Of a DNA stretch of 64,000 nt, positions 47,350 through 55,883 are shown in pieces. The stretch lies in contig NZ_CP066218.1 of the NCBI RefSeq assembly GCF_016313185.1, positions 310,001 to 374,000 of the forward strand. The letters are read 5' to 3'. The notes below the pieces were generated by a model. It saw nothing but the letters and a program-made list of their open reading frames with translations, made no database searches and had not been told where the DNA came from. The position numbers and the translations under genes are program-made. The first letter of the stretch is position 1, and every line of letters begins with the position of its first letter. This DNA comes from Mycolicibacterium baixiangningiae. Lineage in GTDB: Bacteria; Actinomycetota; Actinomycetes; Mycobacteriales; Mycobacteriaceae.

Positions 47350-48201
47350 TCAGGAGTGCGCGAGCTTCTTGTTGACCAGTCGGGTCAGCCATGCGGGCGA
47401 GAAGCGGGCCCCGGAGGAAATCACTTTGGATTGGACGCCGACGGGGAAGTGCACCTGGTGTAGTGCGCGGCGCAGCGCCGACGGTTCGACAGCGGCGACG
47501 ATCGCGTCGGCGACGTCCTGGGCGGTCAGCCGGATGCCGAGCGAGTCGGTGGTGCCGGTCTTGATGTTGTCGGTCATCGCGGTCTGGACGTACAGCGGCC
47601 ACATCGCGATCACCCGGATCCCGTACCGGCTCCATTCGAGGTCGAGCGCCTCGGTGATGCCGCGGACGAAGAATTTCGTGGCGCTGTAGTTGGCCAGTTC
47701 GGCCTGCCCGTAGATGGCACTGGCCGAGGCGAGGTTGACGACGACCGACCCCGGGGTGTTACGCAGGTGGGGGAAGGCGGCGTAGAGACCGCTGACGACG
47801 CCTTTGGTGTTGATGTCGATCTCCCTGAAGTGACCGGCGAGGTCGAGTTCCTCGAACCGGCCGGCCCGCAGGATTCCCGCGTTGTTGATCATTACGTCGA
47901 GGCGGCCCCCGGTAGCCTCGGTGAACTCGGCGACCCGCTGTGCCATCTCGTCGCTGTCGGTGACGTCGAGGTGGCCGGCGATGACGGTGGTCTGTACCCG
48001 GTCCAGTTCTTCGGTGAGGGTCTTGAGCCCGACGTCGTCGATGTCGAAGGCTCCGACGGTGTAGCCCCTACGGGCGAAGGCGATGGCGGTCTTGCGACCG
48101 ATGCCGGCGGCGGCGCCGGTGATGAATACGGATTTCGGGGTGTTCATGCGACTCGGGGTGTTCATGCGACTCGGGGTGTTCATGCGACTCGGGGTGTTCA
48201 T
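47350..48201 (-). CDS. Short-chain dehydrogenase/reductase with repeated start
   Basis: An SDR (283 residues from the first ATG, 265 from the last). Motifs: VFITGAAAGIGRKTA, NNAG in MINNAGILRAG, and YSATKFFVRG with the catalytic tyrosine. The N-terminus is MNTPSR three times and then MNTPKSVF, from an 18-bp tandem repeat, so four in-frame ATGs exist at 48201, 48183, 48165 and 48147. The last gives the usual SDR length. No good ribosome site was seen before any of them. Substrate unknown. Confidence 0.85.
   Translation of the reverse strand: MNTPSRMNTPSRMNTPSRMNTPKSVFITGAAAGIGRKTAIAFARRGYTVGAFDIDDVGLKTLTEELDRVQTTVIAGHLDVTDSDEMAQRVAEFTEATGGRLDVMINNAGILRAGRFEELDLAGHFREIDINTKGVVSGLYAAFPHLRNTPGSVVVNLASASAIYGQAELANYSATKFFVRGITEALDLEWSRYGIRVIAMWPLYVQTAMTDNIKTGTTDSLGIRLTAQDVADAIVAAVEPSALRRALHQVHFPVGVQSKVISSGARFSPAWLTRLVNKKLAHS
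48130..48201. repeat. 18-bp tandem repeat spanning the SDR start codon
   Basis: GCGACTCGGGGTGTTCAT is present three times exactly (48148-48165, 48166-48183, 48184-48201), with a fourth diverged unit at 48130-48147 sharing its last 13 bases. Each unit ends in the CAT of a minus-strand ATG. The copy number could change by slippage without a frameshift. Confidence 0.92.
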
Positions 48202-48501
48202 ACGACATAGTCACCCATCGAAAGTCACTCGCAAACGCGGATCGCCCCACGCAATGTCAAGATCGGATTAACCAAGGTAGTAAATATTTGCCGCAAATTG
48301 CCGGGGTCGACGTGCCAGGAGTGGCTGATGTGACTCACGGGACATGTCTGATGCCGCAAAAGATGCTGAATGGCCTGGAACCCCCCTCCGCGGCGCTAGG
48401 GAGAGAACCACTCAGGAGAGTCCCAGGCCTGTTCTCCACGGTACGCGCCGAATTCGCTGATGCAATATTTTTTCAGGGAATTCTGCTCGAAAAGAATGAC
48501 G
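48202..48501. other. Non-coding stretch upstream of the SDR gene
   Basis: 300 bases with no supported gene, lower in GC than the surroundings in two places (48268-48300 and 48462-48500). It is downstream of the LysE gene and upstream of the SDR gene, so it should hold the SDR promoter. GGCCTGG (48372-48378) and CCAGGCC (48423-48429) could pair around a region with a GGAGA/TCTCC hairpin, but no known riboswitch class was matched. Confidence 0.4.
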
Positions 48502-49101
48502 TCACCCGAGCGCGACGGTGATACCGAGACCGATCATGGTCACCGCGATCAATGCGTCGAGCACCCGCCACGTCGTCGGCGAGGAGAACAATCCGGCGAG
48601 GCGTCGGGCACCGAATCCGAGGCACACGAACCACACGGCGCTCGCGGTGACTGCTCCGACGCCGAAGAGCCAGCGTTCTTCGCGGTGCTCGTTGGCCAGC
48701 GCGCCGAGCAGCACGACCGTGTCGAGGTAGACGTGCGGGTTGAGCCAGGTGAGCGCCGCACAGGTGAGGAGGACGCCGACGAGGCGCGCGGGACCTTCTT
48801 CGGAAGGGGTGAGCGCTGATGGCCGGACGGCGCGCCGGGCGGCGAGGGCGCCGTAGCCGATCAGAAACGCCGCGCCCCCGAACCGCGCGACGCTCAGCGC
48901 CTCGGGGTGGGCGGTGACCAGCGCGCCGAAACCGGCGATACCCGCGACGATCAGCACCACATCGCTGACCGCGCACAGGGCGACGACGGCCGCGACGTGC
49001 TCGCGGCGGATGCCTTGGCGCAGCACGAACGCGTTCTGCGCGCCGATGGCGGCAATCAGCGTGAGCGACGACAGGAAGCCGAAGACGACGGGGGAGGTCA
49101 C
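48502..49101 (-). CDS. LysE/ArgO-type amino-acid exporter
   Basis: A 199-residue membrane protein with about six helices. The LysE signature is at the start: [19 protein letters not shown], then later [18 protein letters not shown]. It would export basic amino acids such as lysine or arginine. M. tuberculosis has a homolog (Rv1986) with a divergent LysG regulator; no LysR-type gene is found here. Confidence 0.88.
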   Translation of the reverse strand: MTSPVVFGFLSSLTLIAAIGAQNAFVLRQGIRREHVAAVVALCAVSDVVLIVAGIAGFGALVTAHPEALSVARFGGAAFLIGYGALAARRAVRPSALTPSEEGPARLVGVLLTCAALTWLNPHVYLDTVVLLGALANEHREERWLFGVGAVTASAVWFVCLGFGARRLAGLFSSPTTWRVLDALIAVTMIGLGITVALG

Positions 49102-49178
49102 GGCTTCGACGGTACGAACGCGGCGGCGATCAGTACAGCTAAAGATTCTTCGGCTGCATTAGAAATTTGCATGCGAGG

Positions 49179-49783
49179 TCAAGCGGTGACGATCTCGTTG
49201 CCTTCGGGATCCAGTTCAGGAAGTGCGGTGCCGTCGACCACCAGGTGCAGTCGGTTACGCACCGTCTTGGGTTCGTCGACCCGGATGAACTCCACCCAGA
49301 ACCGCGACTGGTGACGCAGCGATGCGTACGCCGGATGTGCGCGGGTGACCGGCAATCCCGTCATGTCAGACCAGTACCGGGCTTGCGCGGACGGATCGCG
49401 CGCATCGAACACGACCGCCGCGATCGGACCGATGTCGCGGTATTCGTCGCGGGGTTCGAGCACGCAGAATTCGTTGCCCCAGGATCGGACAAGACCACCC
49501 ACGGCACGTCACCCTGGCCGATGTCGACCGGTTCCGCGCCGAGTGCCCGAGCCCTGCGGACCATATCGGCCTGGTGGTCAGCCGATGTGGAGGCCAGGTC
49601 GAGGTGTAGCCGGTTCTTGACCCGCTTCGGTTCGTCGGTCGTCGCGAAGCGCAGGCACATGTCGTCGTCGTAGAGGCGACCCGCGTTGTCCCCGGCTGTC
49701 GGCAGCTGCAGGAGCTCCGACCAGAACGTGACGAGCGGGGCCGGGTCGGTCGACTCGATCAGTACCTCGCGGATCCCGGTCAT
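49179..49783 (-). pseudogene. VOC (glyoxalase/bleomycin-resistance) family protein, frameshifted
   Basis: Two overlapping frames make one VOC protein of about 200 residues. The first frame (from 49783) reads MTGIREVLIESTDPAPLVTF ... DVPWVVLSDP; the second continues GNEFCVLEPRDEYRDIG. The family normally has D-P-E-G-N-E-F at the join, and the DNA has GATCCTGGGGCAACGAA, one base short (GAG reduced to GG near 49478-49480). So a single-base deletion, or a sequencing error, breaks the gene about two-fifths from its 3' end. Its ATG overlaps the GntR stop by four bases. Without the shift it would be two adjacent VOC modules. Confidence 0.78.
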
Positions 49784-50472
49784 CCCTGCGCCGCCCCTCT
49801 GACAGCGGAGAAGGCATCCACCAACTCGGGGATCTCACGAAGGTGCCGGCGAAGAACGTCGACGCTGGCCTCGGCGTCATTGCGGTCAAGGGCGGCGACG
49901 AGTTCGCGATGCTCGCGTTCGATGGTGGCCAGCCGGGCCGGCGCCTCGACGAGGGTACGAGTTCCGAGTCGGACCTGACGTGGTTGCAGCGCGTCGTAGA
50001 GTTCGGCGATGACCGCATTGCGTTGATGACGGACGATCTCGGAATGAAACAGTTGGTCCAACTGGGCGAACCTGTTCCAGTCGTGGTCGCGTCCGGCCTG
50101 CGCCATCTCTTCGATCAGCCCCCGCGCGCTTTCGGGCATGCCGGCCTGACGCTGACAGATTCTTCGCAGCGCGTCGGACTCGAGCACGAAGCGGGCCTGG
50201 TAGATCTCCCGCATTTCTGCCGCCGTGACGACGCGCACCTGCGCCCCCCGGCGCGGCAGGAGGTCGACGTAGCGTTCCACCTGGAGCCGCTGCAGAGCTT
50301 CTCGGACGGGGGTTCGGGAGGTGTTCACCCGCGCGGCCAGGGCCACCTCGTCGATGAACTCGCCCTCCGCGAACTCGCCGTCGAGGATTGCGTCGCGGAT
50401 CCACTCGTAAGCGCGCTGGCCGGCGGAGGTCTTGGCCGCCCCCGCGCCTGAACGGCTTCCCACGGTGGACAT
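49780..50472 (-). CDS. GntR-family regulator, FadR/FCD subfamily
   Basis: A 230-residue regulator. N-terminal winged helix: EGEFIDEVALAARVNTSRTP followed by VREALQRLQ. The C-terminal FCD domain (about 95-220) has the metal-binding histidines in DQLFHSEIVRHQRN and REHRELVAAL. FCD members usually answer to organic acids. It is divergent from the aldolase-nitrilase-TRAP operon, with two short palindromes in the intergenic region, and translationally coupled to the broken VOC gene. It is probably the local repressor of this island. Confidence 0.87.
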   Translation of the reverse strand: MSTVGSRSGAGAAKTSAGQRAYEWIRDAILDGEFAEGEFIDEVALAARVNTSRTPVREALQRLQVERYVDLLPRRGAQVRVVTAAEMREIYQARFVLESDALRRICQRQAGMPESARGLIEEMAQAGRDHDWNRFAQLDQLFHSEIVRHQRNAVIAELYDALQPRQVRLGTRTLVEAPARLATIEREHRELVAALDRNDAEASVDVLRRHLREIPELVDAFSAVRGAAQG

Positions 50473-50508
50473 GACTCATTGAACCATTTACACCTTGCGC
50501 ATTCTTCG

Positions 50509-50532
50509 TGTATACAACATGTCTACACGTGT
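50509..50532. promoter_or_regulatory. Candidate GntR operators in the divergent promoter
   Basis: TGTATACA (50509-50516) and ACACGTGT (50525-50532) are perfect 8-bp palindromes with centres 16 bases apart in the intergenic region between the GntR gene and the aldolase operon. FCD regulators bind T-N-GT...AC-N-A sites, which both resemble. Assignment is inferred from position. Confidence 0.45.
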
Positions 50533-50587
50533 GTTCTGCTGTCTGAATCGCTTTTGCGCGTTCGAGTCACCGAGAAGAGGCACCGCG

Positions 50588-51370
50588 ATGGCATCACCAC
50601 CCCGACACGGCTTGGGACCGGACCAGCCGTCGGTCTCGATATGGCTCACCGAACCCTCGGCGGCGGCCGTCGAAATGGGTCACCTGGCCGGTTACGACAC
50701 CGTTGTGCTCGACATCGAGCACGGGCTGTTCGACCTGCGCGCGCTGGACTGGATCATCCCGCTGATCCGCGCCAAGGGGATGCGGGTGGTCGCGAAAGTC
50801 CTTGGGCCGGAGCGAGGCCCGATTCAGCAGGCGCTCGACTTCGGCGCCGATGCCGTCGCCATCCCGCACATCACCTCCGCCGAGCACGCGGTCGAGATCT
50901 GCGGGTTCGCGAAGTTCCCGCCGCTGGGCGATCGGTCGTTCGCAGGCGGCCGGACCTCCGAGTACCGGGGGTTCACCGACGACTGGGTGACGGCTCAGGA
51001 CCGCAGGACACACTGCTACCCGATGATCGAGGATGCCTCCGCGTTCGAGGCAGTGGAGGAGATCCTGGGTCTCCCCGTGGTCGACGGGATCTTCATCGGG
51101 CCCTCTGACCTGTCGCTGCGCCGGGAGCGCGGCGCCTACGGCGTAACCGAGGCAGACCTCGCCGACATCCGCCGCCTCGCCCGCGCCGCCAACGCCGCCG
51201 GGAAGCCGTGGTTGCTCCCGGCGTGGAGCGGCGCGGAGCAGCGCCTGGCCGTGGAAGAGGGTGCGCACACGATCGTCGCCGCCATGCAGTACGGCGCCAT
51301 GCTGGCGGGGTTCACCGCGACCATGCAGAACCTGCAGGGAATCACTGCGGACGCGAGGAGCGCCCGATGA
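50588..51370 (+). CDS. HpcH/HpaI-type 2-keto-acid aldolase
   Basis: A 260-residue class II (metal-dependent) aldolase of the HpaI/citrate-lyase-beta family. Conserved segments: TVVLDIEHGLFDLRALDWI (metal/substrate acid), RVVAKVLGPERGPIQQALDF with catalytic arginine region, DAVAIPHITSAEHAV, and YPMIEDASAFEAVEEIL with DGIFIGPSDLSLRRE. It splits 2-keto-hydroxy acids to pyruvate and an aldehyde. ATG at 50588 with a GAGAAGAGG-like site is preferred to an earlier in-frame ATG at 50495 in the operator zone. It overlaps the nitrilase gene by four bases. Confidence 0.88.
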   Translation: MASPPRHGLGPDQPSVSIWLTEPSAAAVEMGHLAGYDTVVLDIEHGLFDLRALDWIIPLIRAKGMRVVAKVLGPERGPIQQALDFGADAVAIPHITSAEHAVEICGFAKFPPLGDRSFAGGRTSEYRGFTDDWVTAQDRRTHCYPMIEDASAFEAVEEILGLPVVDGIFIGPSDLSLRRERGAYGVTEADLADIRRLARAANAAGKPWLLPAWSGAEQRLAVEEGAHTIVAAMQYGAMLAGFTATMQNLQGITADARSAR

Positions 51371-52164
51371 GCCTGACCGCCGCGGTTGCACAGTTCGCGC
51401 CTTCCGACGACAAGGCGGCGAACGTCGACGTGATGATCGGTCTGATCCGGCAGGCCGCGGCGTACGGCGCCGAACTCCTGGTGCTCCCCGAGTACGCGGT
51501 GTTCACCGTGCCCACGATGGACGACCGTTTCGTGCACTCCGCCGAACCCATTGTGGGACCGTCGGTTTCACGGCTGGTCGAGTCCGCAGCCGAATCCGGC
51601 GTGACCGTCATCGTCGGTGTCAACGAGTCTGCCGAGGATGGCAAGATCCACAACACCCTGGTCGGGATCCAGGACGGCGAGGTCGCCGCCGTGTACCGCA
51701 AGGTCCACCTCTACGACGCTTTCGGCTACCAGGAGTCTGATCGAGTGATCGCGGCCGACCCCTCGGCGCCCCAGCTGTTGCAGGTCAACGGATTCACGGT
51801 CGGCATGCAGACGTGCTACGACCTCCGCTTCCCGGAGACGTCGCGCGTTCTGGTCGATGCGGGCGCCGACGTGATCGCCCTGCCTGCCGAGTGGGTTCCC
51901 GGACCGCTCAAGGAATATCACTGGAACACCCTGCTGCGGGCGCGGGCCATCGAGAACACGGTCTATGTCCTCGCCGCTGATCAGATCGCCCCCGCCGGTT
52001 CCGGGAACAGCGTCATCCTCGATCCGATGGGCATCCCGTTGGCCGCGCTCGGTGAGGCCGCCGACATCGGCGTGGCCCGCCTCGAGCGCAGTCGCCTCGA
52101 CAGCGTGCGCACCGTCAACCCGGCGCTCGCACTCCGGCGCTACCGCGTCGAACCGGAGGCGTGA
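51367..52164 (+). CDS. Carbon-nitrogen hydrolase (nitrilase superfamily)
   Basis: A 265-residue nitrilase-superfamily amidase. The catalytic triad is E42 (LLVLPEYAVF), K112 (VYRKVHLYDAFG) and C150 (GMQTCYDLRFPE). The form is closest to the omega-amidase/deaminated-glutathione-amidase branch rather than to true nitrilases. With the aldolase next to it, a pathway cleaving an amide and then a keto acid can be imagined. It overlaps the aldolase stop (ATGA), and dctP begins one base after its stop. Confidence 0.88.
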   Translation: MSLTAAVAQFAPSDDKAANVDVMIGLIRQAAAYGAELLVLPEYAVFTVPTMDDRFVHSAEPIVGPSVSRLVESAAESGVTVIVGVNESAEDGKIHNTLVGIQDGEVAAVYRKVHLYDAFGYQESDRVIAADPSAPQLLQVNGFTVGMQTCYDLRFPETSRVLVDAGADVIALPAEWVPGPLKEYHWNTLLRARAIENTVYVLAADQIAPAGSGNSVILDPMGIPLAALGEAADIGVARLERSRLDSVRTVNPALALRRYRVEPEA

Positions 52165-52165
52165 C

Positions 52166-53266
52166 ATGACCCCGGGTGCCCGTGTGCTGCGCCGGTTGCG
52201 CCGCTGCGCAGCAGTTTGCGCGGTGGCTCTGAGCGTGACCGCGCTGTCGGGCTGTGCGGGAGACGACGGAACCTACGTCCTGCACTACACGACGTACTCG
52301 TCGCCGACCTCGGACCAGTCCCGAACGGTTCAGCGGTGGGCCGAGGAGGTCGAGGAGCGCACCAACGGCGGCGTGCGGGTGAAATTCCACTACTCCGAGA
52401 GCCTCATTGGCGCGGACGAGTCGCTGCAGGCGACCCTCGACGGTCGAGCGGATCTGGCCCAGGTCGGCTCGCTCTACTCGGCATCGGATCTCTCGATGTT
52501 CACCGTGATCGAGTTGCCGTTCGAGACCAACAACCCCCAGGTCCAGATGACGGCCATCGAGCGGCTCTACGAGGAGAACGAGACCTACCGGCAAGACTTC
52601 GACCGGCAGGGCGTGCAACTCCTCTTTCCCCTGCCGCTCGGGATCAACCTCATCGGTGTGGAGGAGCCTGCCCCGACACCAAAGGATCTGGCGGGCCGCA
52701 GTATTCGGTCGGGTGGCCTCACCTCCGAGGCGCTGCTCGCGGTGGGCGCCAACCCGGTTGCGATGACCGCGACCGACATCTACGAGTCGATGGAGCGCGG
52801 CGTCATCGACGGATACACCTCGTTGGCGATCGCCAATCTGTCCACGTTCGGGTTGTCGACGAGTACGCCATACCTGGTTGACCCCGGCATCGGAAGCTAC
52901 GCATCGTCGATCGTGGTGGTCAACTCCGAGCTGATGGAGTCGATGCCCCCGGAGTTCCAGGACGCGATCGCCGAGGCGTCCGGCCACGCCGTCGCCAATG
53001 GGTTGTCGGAGATGGACGCGCTCGGCGAGGAGGCCTGCGGCGACCTGCGCAGCACCGGCGCGAATCTGACCACGATGCCGCCCGGGGATGTCGAGGCGTG
53101 GAAGGAGCGCGCCGGGATCGCCGAGGGATGGGTCGACCGCTATACCGAGCGCGGCTACGACGCGGAAAGTGTGCTCGCCGACTACCGCCGGATCGTCCGT
53201 GAAGAGTCCGCGCGATCGCGCTATGCCGATCCCTTCTACGCGTGCCTCGAAGGAGTAGAACGATGA
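52166..53266 (+). CDS. dctP: TRAP transporter solute-binding lipoprotein DctP
   Basis: A 366-residue extracytoplasmic binding protein of the DctP family. A basic signal sequence followed by the lipobox ALSGC (about residues 26-30) shows it is a lipoprotein, as in Gram-positive TRAP systems. Family marks: an N-terminal beta strand after the lipobox, then RWAEEVEERTNGGVRVKFHY, DGRADLAQVGS, GRSIRSGG (carboxylate-binding arginine region) and MERGVIDGYTS. Ligands are usually C4-dicarboxylates, 2-keto acids or sugar acids. It overlaps dctQ by four bases. Confidence 0.88.
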   Translation: MTPGARVLRRLRRCAAVCAVALSVTALSGCAGDDGTYVLHYTTYSSPTSDQSRTVQRWAEEVEERTNGGVRVKFHYSESLIGADESLQATLDGRADLAQVGSLYSASDLSMFTVIELPFETNNPQVQMTAIERLYEENETYRQDFDRQGVQLLFPLPLGINLIGVEEPAPTPKDLAGRSIRSGGLTSEALLAVGANPVAMTATDIYESMERGVIDGYTSLAIANLSTFGLSTSTPYLVDPGIGSYASSIVVVNSELMESMPPEFQDAIAEASGHAVANGLSEMDALGEEACGDLRSTGANLTTMPPGDVEAWKERAGIAEGWVDRYTERGYDAESVLADYRRIVREESARSRYADPFYACLEGVER

Positions 53267-53781
53267 CCGAGGACGTCACCCTTCCGCGGCCGGTGACGCT
53301 GGTCGCGCAGGCGCTGAGCATCGTCGCAGGAGTCCTGCTGTTGGGACTCATCCTGTTGACCATCGCGGATGTGGTGAGCCGCAACGCCGGTGACCGTTCG
53401 ATCGTCGGAACCGTCGACATCGCCACGATGCTGCTCGTCGCCATCGCATTCCTGGGCCTGGCCGCCGCCGAGGCCGACGGCCGCCACGTCGCCGTCGAGC
53501 TGTTGGAGAGCCGCTTGGGGGTTCGCACGCGGCTGGTGTTGTCGGTTGTCCGCACGCTTCTCCTGATCGGGCTGGGCCTGCTGCTCACCTGGGGTCTGAG
53601 CGAGGTCCTGGTCAGCTCGACGGCTCGCGGTGAGACGACGAACGACATCCTCAGGCTGCCGACGTGGCCCGCGAAGTTGGTGCTGCTGGCCTCTTTCGCC
53701 GTCTTCTTCGTCGTCGCCGTGTGGAAGGAACTGCTCACCTTCGCCGCGCTTCGGACCGAGCCGAGTGGGAGAAACCGATGA
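53263..53781 (+). CDS. dctQ: TRAP transporter small permease DctQ
   Basis: A 172-residue membrane protein with four hydrophobic segments (about 15-37, 50-68, 90-110, 135-155). The short length, acidic N-terminus and location between dctP and dctM identify it. LTIADVVSRNAG near the end of the first helix is a family feature. It overlaps both neighbours by four bases, which indicates strict translational coupling. Confidence 0.86.
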   Translation: MTEDVTLPRPVTLVAQALSIVAGVLLLGLILLTIADVVSRNAGDRSIVGTVDIATMLLVAIAFLGLAAAEADGRHVAVELLESRLGVRTRLVLSVVRTLLLIGLGLLLTWGLSEVLVSSTARGETTNDILRLPTWPAKLVLLASFAVFFVVAVWKELLTFAALRTEPSGRNR

Positions 53782-55154
53782 CCGCGACCACCGGCGTGGT
53801 ACTGATCGTCGTACTGCTGCTGTTCTTCGCCCTCCTGGCTATCCGGCTGCACGTGGGCCTGTCGCTGATGGCCTCGGCCTTCGTCGGAGTGCTCCTGCTG
53901 CGTGGCACCGGCGCCGGGGTCAGCACAGTGTCCAACCAACCCTTCTCGACCGCGGCCAACTACTCGCTGACGATCATCCCGCTGTTCATCGTGATGGGGA
54001 TCTTCGCCGTCCGAGCCGGGCTGGCCCAGGCCGGCTTCGACCTGGCCTCGGCGGCGTTGCGGCGACTCCCCGGCGGACCCGCACTCGCCTCACTGGCCGG
54101 GTCCGGCATGTTCGCCGCCGTCACAGGATCGAGCGTGGCCACGGTGGCCACCATGGCTCGCGTCTCCACCGACGCGATCCTGCGCGCCGGGTACGGCATC
54201 CGCCTCGCCGCCGGGGTGGTCTGCGCCGGAGGGACTCTCGGTGTTCTGATCCCACCCTCGATCGTTCTCGTCCTCTATGGAGTGGTCACCGAGGAGAGCA
54301 TCGGCCAGCTGCTCATCGCCGGGATCGGCCCCGGGTTGGTCACCATCGCGGTCTACGCGGTCACCATCGTCTCGCTGGTCACGTGGCAGCGTCGGCGCGC
54401 ACGCGCCGGCGGGCCGCGCGTGGACAGCGAACAGGGCGTGAACAGTACGGCGGACAGCACCGCTCAGCCCTCCGAGTCGGTGGAACCCGGCCGTCTCGAC
54501 ATCGCGGGGTTTCTCTACCTGGCGGTCATTTTCGCCGTCTCCATCGGCACCATCTATCTGGGGGTCGCGACCCCGACGGAAGCGGCCTCCTTCGGTGCGC
54601 TTGCGGCGCTGCTGATCCTGCTGCTGCGGACGCGGCCGCCGACGTGGCTCAGAGAGCTCGCCGAAGCGTCGAAGGAGGCGATCGGCCTCACCGCGATGAC
54701 CTTCCTCCTGATGGTCGGCGCTGGAGTGTTCACCTACGTGCTGGCGCTGAGCGGGGCAAGCACGTCGCTGGTGAGCGCGGTGACCGAGGCGGAGCTGCCG
54801 CCGTATCTGGTGTTGGTGTTGTGCCTGGCCATTCTGCTGCCGATGGGCATGTTCCTCGACGGCATCTCGATGATCCTGATCGCTGCGCCGCTGCTGCACC
54901 CCATCCTGATCGGTTACGGATTCGACGGGATCTGGCTCGGCGTCATCGTCGTCAAGGTCGCTGAAATGGCGCTGATCACGCCGCCGGTCGGGATGAATGC
55001 GTTCGTGTACTCCGGTGCGGTGCGCGAGGCGGGGCTGGGCCGCGTCTTCCGCGGCATCGTCCCGTTCATCGTGGCCGATCTCGTCGTGGTGGCCCTGCTC
55101 ATCGCCTTTCCCCCGCTCGTCACCTTCCTCCCGTCCATGTCGGGCGCCCAGTGA
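53778..55154 (+). CDS. dctM: TRAP transporter large permease DctM
   Basis: A 458-residue membrane protein with about twelve helices. DctM features: IPLFIVMGIFAVRAGL, GSGMFAAVTGSSVATVATM, GGTLGVLIPPSIVLVLYG and, near the end, LITPPVGMNAFV. It uses the sodium or proton gradient. A polar insertion of about 50 residues (about 210-245) sits in the middle loop. It ends the operon and is convergent with a TetR gene. Confidence 0.9.
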   Translation: MTATTGVVLIVVLLLFFALLAIRLHVGLSLMASAFVGVLLLRGTGAGVSTVSNQPFSTAANYSLTIIPLFIVMGIFAVRAGLAQAGFDLASAALRRLPGGPALASLAGSGMFAAVTGSSVATVATMARVSTDAILRAGYGIRLAAGVVCAGGTLGVLIPPSIVLVLYGVVTEESIGQLLIAGIGPGLVTIAVYAVTIVSLVTWQRRRARAGGPRVDSEQGVNSTADSTAQPSESVEPGRLDIAGFLYLAVIFAVSIGTIYLGVATPTEAASFGALAALLILLLRTRPPTWLRELAEASKEAIGLTAMTFLLMVGAGVFTYVLALSGASTSLVSAVTEAELPPYLVLVLCLAILLPMGMFLDGISMILIAAPLLHPILIGYGFDGIWLGVIVVKVAEMALITPPVGMNAFVYSGAVREAGLGRVFRGIVPFIVADLVVVALLIAFPPLVTFLPSMSGAQ

Positions 55155-55195
55155 TCCAGACGGCCGCCGCGTCCTGATCGCGCTGACCGTCCCTC

Positions 55196-55774
55196 TCACT
55201 GTTGGCGCAGCCCCTCGACGAACAGGCCGACCATCCGTCGATTGAATTCAAGATCCTGCCCCGGCACCGGCTGACACAGCAGCACGACCGCGTGCAGGAG
55301 ATCGTGGGCGGTGACATCGTCGCGGCTGTCGCCGGCCGCGCTCGCGGCGTCGAGTAGGGATGCGACAACCGGTTCGACGCGCTGCATGAAGTAGGCGGGC
55401 AGCGCGTCGAACGCGGGGTCACCGGAGTGCAACGCCGCGGCGAGACCCTGTTTGGTGCCGATGAATTCGGTGAAGCGGTCCACCCATCTGGTGAGCGCCA
55501 CCCACGGTTCGTACTCGTCGGCGAGCGCTGGCCCGGCGTTGGCACAGGCATCGATCTCGCGCTGCAGCACGGCGGCGACGAGATCGGACCGGCGGGGAAA
55601 GTGGCGATACAGCGTCCCCACCCCGACTCCGGCACGGTCGGTGATCTCCTTGGCGGGTGCGTCCACGCCGGACTCGGCGAACACGGCTCTGGCCGCTTCG
55701 AGCAGGGCGCCGACGTTGCGCTGCGCATCGGCACGCTTGCGCCGCCCAGGCACATCCGAAGAGTCCGCGTCCAT
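55196..55774 (-). CDS. TetR-family transcriptional regulator
   Basis: A 192-residue TetR. The helix-turn-helix is in APAKEITDRAGVGVGTLYRH followed by FPRRSDLVAAVLQREI. The start at 55774 (MDADSSDVPG) is chosen over upstream starts which would overlap the operator palindromes. It is divergent from an aldo/keto reductase and two matched 13-bp palindromes lie between, so it very likely represses that gene and itself. Confidence 0.87.
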   Translation of the reverse strand: MDADSSDVPGRRKRADAQRNVGALLEAARAVFAESGVDAPAKEITDRAGVGVGTLYRHFPRRSDLVAAVLQREIDACANAGPALADEYEPWVALTRWVDRFTEFIGTKQGLAAALHSGDPAFDALPAYFMQRVEPVVASLLDAASAAGDSRDDVTAHDLLHAVVLLCQPVPGQDLEFNRRMVGLFVEGLRQQ

Positions 55775-55812
55775 CTCGCCACCACCCCTGTCGGCATCAA
55801 GCGTTGCTATCC

Positions 55813-55848
55813 GGAATGATATTCCATATAGTACCGGAATAACATTCC
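55813..55848. promoter_or_regulatory. Tandem palindromic operators of the TetR / aldo-keto reductase pair
   Basis: GGAATGATATTCC (55813-55825) and GGAATAACATTCC (55836-55848) are two copies of GGAAT-N3-ATTCC, perfect in both arms. Centres are 23 bases apart, about two helical turns, so two dimers could bind the same DNA face. They fill the space between the start codons (55774 leftward and 55884 rightward). Confidence 0.8.
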
Positions 55849-55883
55849 GCTTAGGCCGCGGCCGAGAACAGAGGAGCCCAACC

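Noticed and set aside
48130..48201. CRISPR array
   Set aside because: 18-bp units directly adjoin without spacers, and they encode an in-frame N-terminus; no cas gene.
48365..48445. Glycine-type or other riboswitch before the SDR gene
   Set aside because: Has GGAGA-like pieces but lacks the conserved core of known classes.
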